DNA from: Ganoderma boninense
Taxonomy: Eukaryota > Basidiomycota > Agaricomycetes > Polyporales > Polyporaceae
DNA: 64,000 bases
Assembly: GCA_002900995.3 (NCBI GenBank)
Contig: CM035304.1
Coordinates: 3,543,612-3,607,611 of the forward strand
Direction of reading: 5' to 3'
The position numbers and the translations under genes were made by a program. Below the pieces are notes generated by a model. It saw only the letters and a list, made by a program, of their open reading frames with translations, searched no databases and was not told the DNA's origin. Shown piece after piece: positions 1 to 9,919 of the stretch (the first letter of the stretch is position 1; each line of letters opens with the position of its first letter).

Positions 1-270
1 CGCTCCCGCGACCGTAGTTACCATTGTACTCCGTTCCCATGGACCTGCACATGTATATAAGGACTGTAGCCTGCTACCTGGGGACTCTAGTTTCAACCTC
101 TTGTCCCCAGGTGAGCCCCACTGTATTTCCCTTGTAGATACTTCACTCAATACACTCTTGTCCCCAGCCTGACTGTTGAGCCTTGCTCCGCTCTCGCTGC
201 ACAAACGCTCGTCGACACCCTTGCTCGTCTCGTAAGCCTCCCTGATCTTACTCGACAGCCAGTCGTAACA
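1..270 (+). repeat. Gypsy-type LTR, 3' part (cut by window start)
   Basis: It matches the downstream part of the 460-bp LTRs at 3362 and 9460, including the TATA-like stretch near 53-60 and the end AGTCGTAACA. It belongs to the diverged subfamily also seen at 14849-15318. The base after 270 does not begin the usual internal leader (TTAGGTC), so this is a 3' LTR or a solo LTR. It abuts the end of the decayed protease-like ORF on the other strand. Confidence 0.85.
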
Positions 271-2065
271 GGAACTTGGTTCAAGTCCATACTATATTGA
301 ACTCAATAGTTGTTTCCCATACTCCTAGACACTGCAACTGCTGTCCAGTTACTCTCATAATTTTACAGGAGTTACCTGTATCACAGGATTTTTCACATAA
401 AAGTTCCCATAGCTTGGCACTGATGCAGTTTATTTCTGATCCAGTGTCAAGTACAAATGGTACTTGTGCGCCTTCTATGTGAATATCCAGAGTGTTAACT
501 GGACATCAGACTGAATTACTATTGGTAATAATTGGTCCAGCCACTATATTGGGTTCCTCTTCTAGCTTTGAAGCTAGGTGACAGACTATTGGCTCTTTTG
601 AAGTGTTATTGCACTTCAATAGCTTTGCCAAATTGTCTTCACTATATGGGAACACTTGTACCACTGCGTGGCCATAGTAGCTCTCCTTTTTATTGAAAAT
701 TTTTACATCTCTCACTAAAAAGGTATATCTATCAACTGGTGATAGGACTCCTGAAAATTCAAGGGATGCATCTGTCAGGATTGTGCATGGTCCTGACTTG
801 ATGGCAGGCATCTCTGGAATTTCTTGTTGAAGTCTATCTTTTATGATGTGATATGTCCTCTTCTCGTAGATTGTGTCTTCATCAGGCAAGTAGTTCCATG
901 GCTCTTGTTACAAGAACATGTCTATCTCATCTTCAACACTATCTTCAGTGTTGAATGAGATACAGGAGCTAGTGCGTTGAAGATATAATAGGTCCTGTGC
1001 TGATGCAGCATCATTCCTATTTTTGTCTTGCATGATTGCACTAGTTTCTTCACTGTCAATATCCATTAGCTCATCTTGTGAGCTTTGGATAATATTTCTA
1101 CCCTGGCTGAGTGCGGTAGAGCTATTGACAGTGGATGGATCAGGATTTATGGCTACATCCTGTCCTGTATAGACTTCTGCTTTATCAGCAACCTCGCTTT
1201 CTGGTAAAAACGATGGTGGACCAGATCCTACAGGGCAAATATAGGCTTCTGGTACTCTTAGGTGTGACTGGCTGACTCCATCATCATTGGGAAAAGTGAG
1301 GAAGGTGCCTTCTTCTCTCTCTTCAATTTCAATGTGATGTTCTCTTTGCCACAGTCAGCCTAGTACTCCAGTAAATGCAGGACTCATAAAGACATATGCA
1401 TCAACTGGTGTATAGATGGGACCAATCTTTAGAGGAATTTCCTGTACCAAGCCTGGTAACTTAGAAGATCCTCCATTGGCATTCCGCATCATTACTGCCT
1501 CAGCCAGATTTATGACAAGCCCCTTGAACATGTCATAAACTCTCTGGCTGATTATATTTAGCTCTGACCCAGTATCCACAATGAAGTCAATGGGTGTATC
1601 CTTGTACTTCATCTCTATGTGGATTAAAGAGTCTTGCTTGTTCTTCGTCACCAAGTTCGAAGTGATAGGCTGCCCAAGGTCTACTTTTTTAACCTTAATT
1701 GCATCTTGCAAGCAGGTTAATACCTCTCTCGATGATCTGACTATCTTACAGATTGGAAGTGTAACAGGTGTGTCTAGAATTTTGTCTAGGACAAAACCAG
1801 GATCCACATCCTTACTAATCTGGGATGTTTTGCTTGCCAGATGTGGCTTCTCCACTGTATGAGCTCTAGAAGCTGCTGGCTTAGCAGGCTTTGATACAGG
1901 TGTGCTGTCGAACATCTCTGTATCCTTGTCTGGATTAAATGCTCTTTGGTGGGTTTTCACTAGACTTGGATTTATAGTTGAAAATGAGGAAGGAGAGTAG
2001 GCATTTTTATATCCTGAAACAGCCTTTTTTCTCTGGCCCTTCTCCTGAGCTGCAACTCAAGATGC
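271..2065 (-). pseudogene. Decayed retroelement-like ORF with two retropepsin-like sites
   Basis: One minus-strand frame runs from 2065 to about 289, interrupted only by stops near 2052-2054 (TGA), 1355-1357 (TGA), 908-910 (TAA) and 506-508 (TGA). Each is explained by one C-to-T change in CGA or CAA. The first protease-like site (IVDTGSELNIIS, near 1570-1590) is followed by a region ending at GVLG, then WQRE after the first stop. A second site (VLDTGSEINCIS) lies near 420-455. An acidic Ser/Glu-rich linker of about 150 codons separates the first domain from the next conserved block. The layout resembles the Gag/protease-like ORFs of Agaricomycete retroelements often annotated as DUF4100 proteins; that name is from memory. 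Both ends are cut by LTR-like repeats (1-270 and 2066-2271). No reverse transcriptase is attached. Confidence 0.6.
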
Positions 2066-2271
2066 TGTTACAGCCTATCAACTGTGCCACCAAACAAACA
2101 AACAAAGGGGCTGACTGATGGGGCACACAGGGGGTGGCAACAGGAAGGAAGAGGATAGATTTGCCTAGACTAGAAGGTGCAGAGGGGCAGGGGCTGTTAG
2201 GCTGCCTACAGTAGAAGAGAGAGAAGAACAGAAGACAGAATCTGAGGTTCTTGATCCCACATCACAGCCCT
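2066..2271. repeat. 206-bp dispersed repeat, copy 1
   Basis: It begins TGTTACAGCCTATCAACTG and runs to CACAGCCCTTTA. A direct copy lies at 12530-12735 (TGTCACAGCC start). Differences are scattered and mostly transitions. The TG start suggests an LTR end, but no second LTR, PBS or coding region can be tied to it. It abuts the 5' end of the protease-like ORF. Confidence 0.7.
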
Positions 2272-2995
2272 TTACGATTGATGAGGAACGAAATCAATCG
2301 TTTATAATGAGGTGGACTTTCCGCCATTCGAGCGTAACACTTATCGTTGACGTGGGAAAATATTTTCAGACTCAGAAATGCTGTGACTACAAAATTTTAG
2401 ATGCTCAACTACAAATTTTGTTACTTTGCCTGCACAGCTTTAGGGTTAGGGTCAGGATTTGAATGGTGGCTGTGTTGTTTTTTGTTATCTCTATGATTAC
2501 TCTATTGTTATACATTATAATACATGCATAAGCGCTCTGTTCTTGGGGCTTAGGCCTCGCCTCATATGCACGATCATTTGGCTACTTTATCTGTTCTCTT
2601 TGAGGTACAATGGCAGGGCATACTGACTGCCCTCCAGCTTAATTTATTGTTCCCGTCTGTCCTTTGCTGTCCTCTTACCACACACATTTTACTCTCCAGC
2701 CTGCCATGTCGCTTTCTGTGCTGATCCCATGCCAGGCGTTTTGCACACTTTCTCAAGCTAGTAATTCCCAACTTCGCTAGTCATACAGACATCAAACAAT
2801 ACATTTGGTAGGACTGACGATGCTTTGATGGTCTCTGTTACTACTAGTACATGTTCGTGACAATAGCTCAGAGCGGTTTGACGTTCAGCTTAGCCAATGT
2901 AGGCTTTGCTTTTATCTGAATTTGACTGTGTAAATATTTAGTGTTTATATTAATACATTCAATTGTGTTTTGTTTCACCTGCAGGCTTACTGTGC
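2272..2995. other. Non-coding stretch
   Basis: No convincing gene on either strand. It holds a small inverted repeat (ACGATTGAT and ATCAATCGT, near 2274-2302). The part nearest 2995 lies downstream of the stop codon of the minus-strand Zn2Cys6 gene and could be its 3' UTR. Confidence 0.5.
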
Positions 2996-3361
2996 CTATG
3001 GCTCTTCTTTGGCAAAGCAGGCGATGAGGGCATCGAGGGTCTTCATTGTGCTCTTGAAGCGTTGCTGTTCATCGGCCTCGCGCTTACGCCTCAGCTCCCT
3101 CTCCTGCTCTAGTTGCACGTCCATATGTTCGACCATTTGTTTCACCTTGAAGTTCTCACTGCGCGTGTTGAGAATCTCCTTGGTTGCGATAGCGATGTCC
3201 TTTCGAAGCTCGTCTATCTTTGTGTTGATCGCTTGGACATCATCGTCAAGGTGGTTGACGCTTTGACGCAAGGAGTCGACTTTGACGTCGATGTCATTGA
3301 CGCAGTCGATCTGGTCCTTGAAGTGCGCCGTTTGCTCCGTTAGGCTTTTTGAGTGCCCGAT
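2996..3361 (-). pseudogene. Zn2Cys6/coiled-coil gene, 3' part (split by Gypsy-1)
   Basis: This is the C-terminal coding part of the gene that starts at 10534. It encodes about 120 residues, largely heptad-like and charged (for example IDVKVDSLRQSVNHLDDDVQ), so a long coiled coil is likely, ending CFAKEEP and TAG. The reading frame joins exactly to 9951-9920 when Gypsy-1 and one copy of its CCGAT duplication are removed. A coiled coil after a Zn2Cys6 cluster would fit a dimerising DNA-binding protein, but the target is unknown. Gypsy-1 separates this part from its start and promoter. Confidence 0.75.
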
Positions 3362-3821
3362 TGTCATGAACGGCACGCTCGGCGCCTACCCCGGCGTCTC
3401 TCTTTCCCTTTTCGGACTGTTTGCCTCCCGCGTCGTCCTTATTGTCCTCCGTTGTTTAGCAAACCTGTCCCTTGTTCTCGCAGTACAATAACTCCTGTTA
3501 CCCATTGTTCCCGTCATCATTGTACTACATACCATTGTTCTCCCACTGGTTCCTGTGTCCATAGTTACCTATTGTCCACGGTTCCCATTGTCCGTTACAT
3601 GTATATAAGGCCTGTACTTTGCTACCTGGAGACCTCAGTTTCGACCTCTTGTCTCCAGGTAAGCCTCGCTGTATTCTCGCTCGTTAGTTACTCGCTCAAT
3701 ACATCTTGTCTCCAGCCTGACTGTCGAGCCCTGCTCCGCTCTCGCTGCACAAGTGCTCGTCGACGCCCTTGCTCGTCTCGTAAGCCTCCTCCCTGATCTT
3801 ACTCGCCAGCCAGTCGTAACA
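3362..3821 (+). repeat. Gypsy-1 5' LTR
   Basis: 460 bp, TG...CA ends. Compared with the 3' LTR I see C/T at about 3392, A/G at about 3513 and T/C at about 3553. A TATA box lies at 3602-3608. Confidence 0.93.
3602..3647 (+). promoter_or_regulatory. Gypsy-1 TATA box and predicted transcript start
   Basis: TATATAA at 3602-3608. About 30-35 bp downstream, at 3637-3647, lies AGTTTCGACCT, the exact reverse complement of the candidate primer-binding site at 3824-3834. This is where a TATA-directed start is expected, so the first bases of the RNA could be the primer. The start site itself is inferred. Confidence 0.6.
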
Positions 3822-3823
3822 TT

Positions 3824-3834
3824 AGGTCGAAACT
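3824..3834 (+). other. Candidate self-priming primer-binding site
   Basis: AGGTCGAAACT, two bases inside the 5' LTR boundary. All 11 bases are complementary to 3637-3647. The S. pombe chromovirus-group element Tf1 uses the first 11 bases of its own RNA as primer in this way. I recognise no tRNA 3' end here. Confidence 0.6.
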
Positions 3835-4211
3835 TCTACACGAGCACCGGCGTACTCCCTTTCCTTTCTTTTCCCTCTCGTACGGTACGCACTTTGATCC
3901 TCTGTGTTGGCCTAGCGTAGTACGCACTCTAGTCACACCATCGGACGTGGTCTCGGCGCAACCTGAGGCTTGCCACTCCCAAGTGGTACAGTACGTGGAA
4001 AGCTCCTAACACGAGACCCCGGTACTGACAGAAGTGGTCCGCCTCACGGCGTGGGAGGCTAGAGAAAGGCGGCGAAACAAAGCCAAGGCAGAACACCCTT
4101 GGGCCCGTGCCCCTTGGGCTAAGACACAGCAATAGGCTGAGGAGGCTGAGCAGACAGTGTTGGATCGTGCACCTGCCGTTTCATTCCTAGGATAAGGAAG
4201 CGAGATTCAAC

Positions 4212-5660
4212 GTGGCTTGCCAAGCCTGGGGACACATATTTCACCTCACTGCGGTACAGGACGAGTACTGGGACGAAGATAAGCAAGCCTGGTACTGCTG
4301 CGAGGAGCAACCGTGCCCCCACCGATCACACACATTCGACGATACTCTTGAAACTCGCGAAGGCATCGCCCCTAGACTCCTCACCACCAAAGAACAGGAA
4401 GTCCTAATCCGTGCGAAGATCGCAAACCCACCAGCACCTGCACCTCGAGGTCCAGGACGCCCCCCAGCTCATCAGGCGGCGATAGTCGCCACCCAGAACC
4501 CCGCGTCCAGACCAGCCTCTCATCCCCCATCCAAGCCACCTTCACGGGTTCCATCCCGTGCACCCTCACGTCCAACCAGCCGCAAGCCAACACCTACTGC
4601 GACCCCCTCCGGCTCTCCACGTTTGGGAGCAATTCCTCTTCAGACAGCCCTCGAACTCGCCCGGCAGCGAGTCACTTCATGCCCTGTTGCCTCGAGCTCT
4701 AAACTTCCAAAGGTAGAAGCGAAGCCTGAAGTTAAGCTCGAACCGCAACCCAAACGAGAAACCGTCAATCTCAACACTCCACAACCCTCTTCATCGTCCT
4801 CATCCAGCCGATCGTCCTCACCCGTCATGACCACTCTCCCGCCATTCGATGTCTCCAAACTCCTCTCCCAAATCGCTCCCTCCACATACGATGGAAAAAC
4901 TGCTCAAGATGGTCTACGCTTCGTGTCTGCAGCCAGGATCTACTACAACACTCTGACGACAGCAGCCCCTGGCCTGGACCCCGTCGTCACATGGATGACG
5001 GTCCTGAGCAAGCTTACCGAGGGAGCGGCAGACTGGGCAGGGCCTCACATCGTGACCCTCGCGACCACGAAAAGTCCTTGGGCAGACTTCAATGCCTTTG
5101 AAACGGCCTTCAAGGCCCATTTCTGCGCAGCGGACGACAAGGAAGCTGCCGTCGCTGAGCTGGTTAAGCTTTGCAAGGCGTACCACAAGGTTGGCACCGT
5201 CAAGGAGTACACGGTGCAGTTTAACGCCATCGCGGCCCGGACCAGCTTCAGTGATGCAGACAAGCGTGAACGATACCGCGAGGGGTTGCCTCCCAGACTC
5301 AAGGATGTCTTCGCTACCACTGCCCACGACATCTCCGACCTCACGAAGATTCAGAAGGTGGCACTGTCGCTCGACCAGAACCTTGTCACTAGAGAGGAGG
5401 AACGCCCGAAGTCGTTTGGGTGGAAGAAGAAGGGAGAGAAGGCAGCTGCTACAGGGAAGAAGCCGTTTACCGGGAACTGCTACAGCTGTGGTCAACCCGG
5501 ACACCGCGCCGTCGAATGCCCGAAGCTTAAGGCAGGAGGACAGAAGGCCGCTTCCTCGTCCACCACGACTACGGAAGTGGCGGCTCTCCAGGCCCAGGTT
5601 AAGGCAATGGAGGAAAAGCTGGCGGCCCTTTCGGCCGCTGAAAAGAAGGAGGGTTTCTGA
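4212..5660 (+). CDS. gag: Gypsy-1 Gag (capsid/nucleocapsid)
   Basis: Up to 482 codons. The N-terminal 200 residues are Cys/Pro/Ser-rich and low in complexity. Residues about 205-400 look like a retrotransposon Gag core (MTTLPPFDVSKLLSQIAPST onward). A CCHC zinc knuckle (CYSCGQPGHRAVEC) lies at about residues 423-436, followed by a short coiled tail ending EKKEGF. The true start is uncertain: the open frame begins with GTG at 4212, a TAG lies just upstream, and the first in-frame ATG is near 4827. Decayed copies elsewhere keep the upstream part, which suggests it is translated. The stop TGA (5658-5660) directly follows the slippery sequence, so most ribosomes would make Gag alone. Confidence 0.88.
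   Translation: MACQAWGHIFHLTAVQDEYWDEDKQAWYCCEEQPCPHRSHTFDDTLETREGIAPRLLTTKEQEVLIRAKIANPPAPAPRGPGRPPAHQAAIVATQNPASRPASHPPSKPPSRVPSRAPSRPTSRKPTPTATPSGSPRLGAIPLQTALELARQRVTSCPVASSSKLPKVEAKPEVKLEPQPKRETVNLNTPQPSSSSSSSRSSSPVMTTLPPFDVSKLLSQIAPSTYDGKTAQDGLRFVSAARIYYNTLTTAAPGLDPVVTWMTVLSKLTEGAADWAGPHIVTLATTKSPWADFNAFETAFKAHFCAADDKEAAVAELVKLCKAYHKVGTVKEYTVQFNAIAARTSFSDADKRERYREGLPPRLKDVFATTAHDISDLTKIQKVALSLDQNLVTREEERPKSFGWKKKGEKAAATGKKPFTGNCYSCGQPGHRAVECPKLKAGGQKAASSSTTTTEVAALQAQVKAMEEKLAALSAAEKKEGF
5651..5657 (+). promoter_or_regulatory. Predicted -1 ribosomal frameshift site (GGGTTTC)
   Basis: In the gag frame the bases read G GGT TTC TGA, the X XXY YYZ slippery pattern just before the stop. The -1 frame is open from here through all of pol. 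The heptamer and following TGA are also kept in three decayed copies (15886-15892, 44285-44291, 50837-50843). Confidence 0.65.
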
Positions 5661-8656
5661 TCAGAGCCGCACTGGACGCTGCGCGTGCCGGCTCTTGTAG
5701 TAATAGTCGATTTTCTGTACTGAGTTCCGCGTTCGTATATGAAGTAAATCATAGTGGCCAACACTTTCATATACCGGTACGGTTGATCGGCAAGCAGCGA
5801 CATAAGGACATAGTAGCAATGGTAGATAGTGGAGCTACTACTAAGTTTTTACATAGACGGTTCGTAGAGAAGAACCAGGTTACGACGAGGAAGTTGGCAA
5901 GGCCAATCCCTCTGTACAACATAGATGGTACCGAGAACTGTGATGAGACGATCACAGAGGTCGCTGTGTTGGATACGGTGATTGGAGACCACCAGGAGAA
6001 GGTGGTGTTTGTGGTTACAGACATAGGAGAAGAGGATGTGATCATTGGCCTGGACTGGCTGCGCGAGCACAACCCTGAAGTAGATTGGGAGTGTGGCTCA
6101 CTGTGCCTATCGAGATGTCCAGAGGCATGTCCAACTCATCGGAAGGCATCCAAACCTGTTGAGACCAAAGCGCGTGATACGGAGGTACGGCTTACGGCGC
6201 GCAACGGTTCTCGGCGGGTGCGGAAGGCAAAGATGATGGGTAGGATATGCACGGCCGTAATGGTCGAGGAGGAGGAGGAAGATAGGCCTCCACCACCAGG
6301 TTTTCTGCCGGAATGGGATGGCACTGAGGAGTCTCTTCTCAATGCACTGGAAGATGGACGACGACTTCGAGGTACCCCTAAGATCTTTGTGTCGGCGAGC
6401 TACACGTACTCTCAACAGCTCGCTGAACAAGAGTATCAGAAGAAGGAAGTCCGTCCTGTCGAAGAGATTGTACCTCCCCAGTACCACGAGTATCTGCGTG
6501 TGTTCTCGAAAGAGGCGTCCGAACGTCTACCTGAGCACGGACCCTATGACCACGCTATAGAACTCGTACCAGATGCTAGGATGTTCCATTCCAAGGTGTA
6601 CCCCCTGTCTCCCAGCGAGCAGGTCGAGCTTGACAAGTTTCTTAGTGAGAACTTGGCCAAAGGTTATATTCAAGAGTCGAAGTCACCGATGTCGTCACCG
6701 TTCTTCTTCGTTAAAAAGAAGGACGGCAGCCTACGTCTTGTACAGGACTACCGACGATTGAACGACATCACCATTAAGAACCGATACCCGCTGCCGCTGG
6801 TGTCGGACTTGATGGATCGACTCAAGAGGGCCAAGTACTTTACAAAGCTTGACATCCGTTGGGGGTACAACAATGTGCGGATTAAGACCGGTGATGAATG
6901 GAAGGCTGCCTTTGTTACCAATCGCGGGCTGTTCGAACCGAACGTGATGTACTTCGGACTGGCCAACTCGCCTAGTACATTCTCTGCGCTCATGAACGAC
7001 ATCTTCAAGGACCTCATCATACTCGGCAAAATCACTATCTACCTCGATGACATCCTCATATTCACCAACGACATCGAGGAACACCGCACATTGGTGCGTG
7101 AGGTCCTGAAGCGTCTGGCGGAGCACGACCTGTTCTGCAAGCCGGAGAAGTGCGAATTCGAACAGCCGAAGGTTGAGTACCTAGGTGTGCTCGTCTCGGA
7201 GAACTGTGTGGAGATGGACCCAGTGAAGGTCAGGGGTATCGCAGAATGGCCTGTCCCTCAGAACGCCTCAGATGTACGGAAGTTCCGCGGTTTCGCGAAT
7301 TTCTACAGGCGGTTCATTAAGGACTTCAGTGCAGTATGCAAACCTCTTGACCGTCTCACGGGTAATGCTCCCTGGCAATGGGGTGCCGAAGAGCAATCAG
7401 CATTCGATGAGCTCAAACGTCGTTTCACTGAAAGCCCTGTCCTGAGCATGTATGACCCAGACCGCAAAACCCGCATGGAAGTCGATGCATCCGGGTATGC
7501 TACCGGTGCGGTTCTGTCCCAGGAGGGGGAGGACGGCAAATGGCACCCTGTGGCTTTCCACTCTGAGTCAATGAGCGATGGGGAACGCAACTATGAGATC
7601 TATGACAAAGAGATGCTCGCTATCATCCATGCCCTGCAGGCCTGGCGCCACTACCTCGAGGGTCTTCCCAGTGTGTTCGAGATCCAGTCGGACCACAAGA
7701 ACCTCGAGTACTGGAAGGCCGCACAAAACCTCACACGCAGGCAGGCACGTTGGGCTCTCTATCTGTCACGGTTCGACTTTGTCATTGCACACAAGCCAGG
7801 CACCTCCAACGGTAGGGCAGATGCGCTGTCGCGCAGGCCTGATCACCAGAAGGATGATGCCGACGACAACCTGAACCGAGTCATGTTGCAACCCGATCGC
7901 TTCCGAGTACTGGCAGCCAAGAGAGGGCACATGTTAGTGGTACCAGAGAAGGCACTGCTCCGCCGCATTCGAGAATGTGGAGAGCGTGAGCAGGAGGTCG
8001 CAGAGGCACTCAGCAAGCTCGATAAGCTAGGGCCAGCACGTCTACAGAACGATTTGGTGGACTGGAACACAGAACAGGGCCTGCTGCTCTACCGCGGCCG
8101 AGTTTATGTCCCCAAAGACGACGCGCTCCGAGCAGAGATAGTGCGCATTCACCACGACCTCCCGCCTGCTGGACACCCTGGCCAGGCAAAGACGGTGGAG
8201 TTGGTTACACGGAACTACTGGTGGCCGGGCATGGCAAAGTTCATTAAGGATTACGTTGCGACCTGCGACACTTGTCGCCGTGGCAAGACTTCACATGCGA
8301 AGCCACATGGTCCCCTTCAGCCCAACGAGATCCCGGACGGCCCAGGCCAAGTAGTTACCTGTGACTTCATTACTGGATTGCCGGAGGTGGATGGATACAA
8401 CGCGCTCCAGCTTATTGCTGATTGGCATGGAAAGATGATTCACCTTATTCTATGCACTGAGGAGATCGACACGGAAGGGACTGCAGACAACTTCATTAGA
8501 GAATGGTTCCGCCTACATGGACTCCCGCGTAAGATCATCTCTGATCGGGGGCCCCAGTTCTCTAGCAAGCTCTTCCGTGCAATCCTCAAAGGCCTCGACA
8601 TAGAAAGCGCGTTGTCCACAGCCTACCACCCGCAGACGGATGGACAGTCGGAGTGA
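5657..8656 (+). CDS. pol: Gypsy-1 Pol: protease, RT, RNase H, integrase (to nonsense codon)
   Basis: The frame is -1 relative to gag and has no ATG near its start, so it should be made as a Gag-Pol fusion. Visible in order: retropepsin MVDSGATTKF near 5821-5850; reverse transcriptase with YLDDILIF near 7039-7062; RNase H-like MEVDASGYATGAV near 7474; integrase zinc-binding HHDLPPAGH...CDTC near 8150-8275; and the DDE core with CDFITGLP near 8360, SDRGPQF near 8540 and HPQTDGQSE at the end. The TGA at 8654-8656 directly follows the catalytic Glu, where related copies read ERWNQ, so it is a CGA to TGA change. The frame continues beyond it. Confidence 0.92.
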   Translation: MIRAALDAARAGSCSNSRFSVLSSAFVYEVNHSGQHFHIPVRLIGKQRHKDIVAMVDSGATTKFLHRRFVEKNQVTTRKLARPIPLYNIDGTENCDETITEVAVLDTVIGDHQEKVVFVVTDIGEEDVIIGLDWLREHNPEVDWECGSLCLSRCPEACPTHRKASKPVETKARDTEVRLTARNGSRRVRKAKMMGRICTAVMVEEEEEDRPPPPGFLPEWDGTEESLLNALEDGRRLRGTPKIFVSASYTYSQQLAEQEYQKKEVRPVEEIVPPQYHEYLRVFSKEASERLPEHGPYDHAIELVPDARMFHSKVYPLSPSEQVELDKFLSENLAKGYIQESKSPMSSPFFFVKKKDGSLRLVQDYRRLNDITIKNRYPLPLVSDLMDRLKRAKYFTKLDIRWGYNNVRIKTGDEWKAAFVTNRGLFEPNVMYFGLANSPSTFSALMNDIFKDLIILGKITIYLDDILIFTNDIEEHRTLVREVLKRLAEHDLFCKPEKCEFEQPKVEYLGVLVSENCVEMDPVKVRGIAEWPVPQNASDVRKFRGFANFYRRFIKDFSAVCKPLDRLTGNAPWQWGAEEQSAFDELKRRFTESPVLSMYDPDRKTRMEVDASGYATGAVLSQEGEDGKWHPVAFHSESMSDGERNYEIYDKEMLAIIHALQAWRHYLEGLPSVFEIQSDHKNLEYWKAAQNLTRRQARWALYLSRFDFVIAHKPGTSNGRADALSRRPDHQKDDADDNLNRVMLQPDRFRVLAAKRGHMLVVPEKALLRRIRECGEREQEVAEALSKLDKLGPARLQNDLVDWNTEQGLLLYRGRVYVPKDDALRAEIVRIHHDLPPAGHPGQAKTVELVTRNYWWPGMAKFIKDYVATCDTCRRGKTSHAKPHGPLQPNEIPDGPGQVVTCDFITGLPEVDGYNALQLIADWHGKMIHLILCTEEIDTEGTADNFIREWFRLHGLPRKIISDRGPQFSSKLFRAILKGLDIESALSTAYHPQTDGQSE

Positions 8657-9433
8657 TGGAACCAGGAGATAGAGGCGTACCTACGGATGTACTGCTCAAG
8701 GCGCCACGACGATTGGGTCAAGTGGCTGCCAACGGCAGAATACTGCTTCAACTCGCGCGTACATTCATCCACAGGGTACTCGCCGTTTTACCTCATGTAC
8801 GGCTATGAACCTCAGTTCCACGTTCTGATGCTATCCACCACGGTGCCTACAGCAGATGAACGAAGAGAGGAGTTGCGGCAGGCAAGGGAGGATGCGACCT
8901 CAGCCTTAACCCTGGCAGCAGAGCGGATGAAGGAGTACTACGATCGCTATGTCTCCGCTGCTCCAGAGTTCAAGGAGGGTCAGAAGGTGTGGCTCGACAC
9001 GAGGAACTTCCGGGTTCCTGGAGTCTCTCGGAAACTGGTGGATCGGTACGCTGGCCCGTACCCTGTCAAGCGCAAGGTGGGCAACTTGGCTTCTGAGCTC
9101 AAGCTCCCCAAAGACATGGGGCTCCACCCAGTGTTCCATATGACGCTCCTACACCCACACCAAGAAAGCCAACTCCCCGGTCGGCATCCCCCTGAACCTG
9201 CAGCCCTTGAAGTGGAAGGAGAGGAAGAGTACGAAGTAGAGGAAGTGTTAGAGTCGCGTCGGTATGGGCGGTGGAAGAAACTGCAGTATCTTGTTCACTG
9301 GAAGGGCTGGGGCCCTGAACACGATAGCTGGGAAGACGTGTCGGATCTAGCAAATGCGCCAAAAGTGCTGCAAAAGTTTCATTCGACACATCCCGACGCT
9401 CCTAGCCCTCTCAACAAGAAGACTCGATCGTGA
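8657..9433 (+). CDS. pol: Gypsy-1 Pol C-terminus: integrase tail and chromodomain
   Basis: Same frame as pol, separated only by the TGA at 8654-8656. It encodes the integrase C-terminal region (STGYSPFYLMYGYEP; a KVWLDTRNF-type block) and then a chromodomain (YEVEEVLESRR, LVHWKGWGPEHDSWE) near 9222-9370. In chromoviruses this domain guides integration to marked chromatin. It ends TRS and TGA 26 bp before the 3' LTR. Confidence 0.9.
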   Translation, partial: WNQEIEAYLRMYCSRRHDDWVKWLPTAEYCFNSRVHSSTGYSPFYLMYGYEPQFHVLMLSTTVPTADERREELRQAREDATSALTLAAERMKEYYDRYVSAAPEFKEGQKVWLDTRNFRVPGVSRKLVDRYAGPYPVKRKVGNLASELKLPKDMGLHPVFHMTLLHPHQESQLPGRHPPEPAALEVEGEEEYEVEEVLESRRYGRWKKLQYLVHWKGWGPEHDSWEDVSDLANAPKVLQKFHSTHPDAPSPLNKKTRS

Positions 9434-9446
9434 GGACACGATCCTT

Positions 9447-9456
9447 AGGAGGGGGG
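9447..9456 (+). other. Polypurine tract of Gypsy-1
   Basis: AGGAGGGGGG followed by TAT and then the 3' LTR at 9460. This is the expected primer position for plus-strand DNA synthesis. Confidence 0.75.
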
Positions 9457-9459
9457 TAT

Positions 9460-9919
9460 TGTCATGAACGGCACGCTCGGCGCCTACCCTGGCGTCTCTC
9501 TTTCCCTTTTCGGACTGTTTGCCTCCCGCGTCGTCCTTATTGTCCTCCGTTGTTTAGCAAACCTGTCCCTTGTTCTCGCAGTACAATAACTCCTGTTACC
9601 CATTGTTCCCGTCGTCATTGTACTACATACCATTGTTCTCCCACTGGTTCCCGTGTCCATAGTTACCTATTGTCCACGGTTCCCATTGTCCGTTACATGT
9701 ATATAAGGCCTGTACTTTGCTACCTGGAGACCTCAGTTTCGACCTCTTGTCTCCAGGTAAGCCTCGCTGTATTCTCGCTCGTTAGTTACTCGCTCAATAC
9801 ATCTTGTCTCCAGCCTGACTGTCGAGCCCTGCTCCGCTCTCGCTGCACAAGTGCTCGTCGACGCCCTTGCTCGTCTCGTAAGCCTCCTCCCTGATCTTAC
9901 TCGCCAGCCAGTCGTAACA
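9460..9919 (+). repeat. Gypsy-1 3' LTR
   Basis: 460 bp, nearly identical to 3362-3821, TATA at 9700-9706, followed by the right copy of the CCGAT duplication (9920-9924). Confidence 0.93.

Larger units (their letters stand above)
3362..9919 (+). mobile_element. Gypsy-1, nearly intact chromodomain Ty3/Gypsy retrotransposon
   Basis: A 6,558-bp element with two 460-bp LTRs (TGTCAT...GTAACA) that differ at about three positions by my reading, all transitions. Flanks carry a perfect 5-bp duplication CCGAT (3357-3361 and 9920-9924). Inside are a candidate self-priming PBS, gag, a -1 frameshift site, and pol ordered protease, reverse transcriptase, RNase H, integrase and chromodomain, then a purine tract before the 3' LTR. 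That order and the chromodomain place it with the chromoviruses. One in-frame TGA in the integrase (8654-8656) probably disables it. It is the youngest-looking gypsy copy here and it breaks a host-type gene. Confidence 0.93.
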
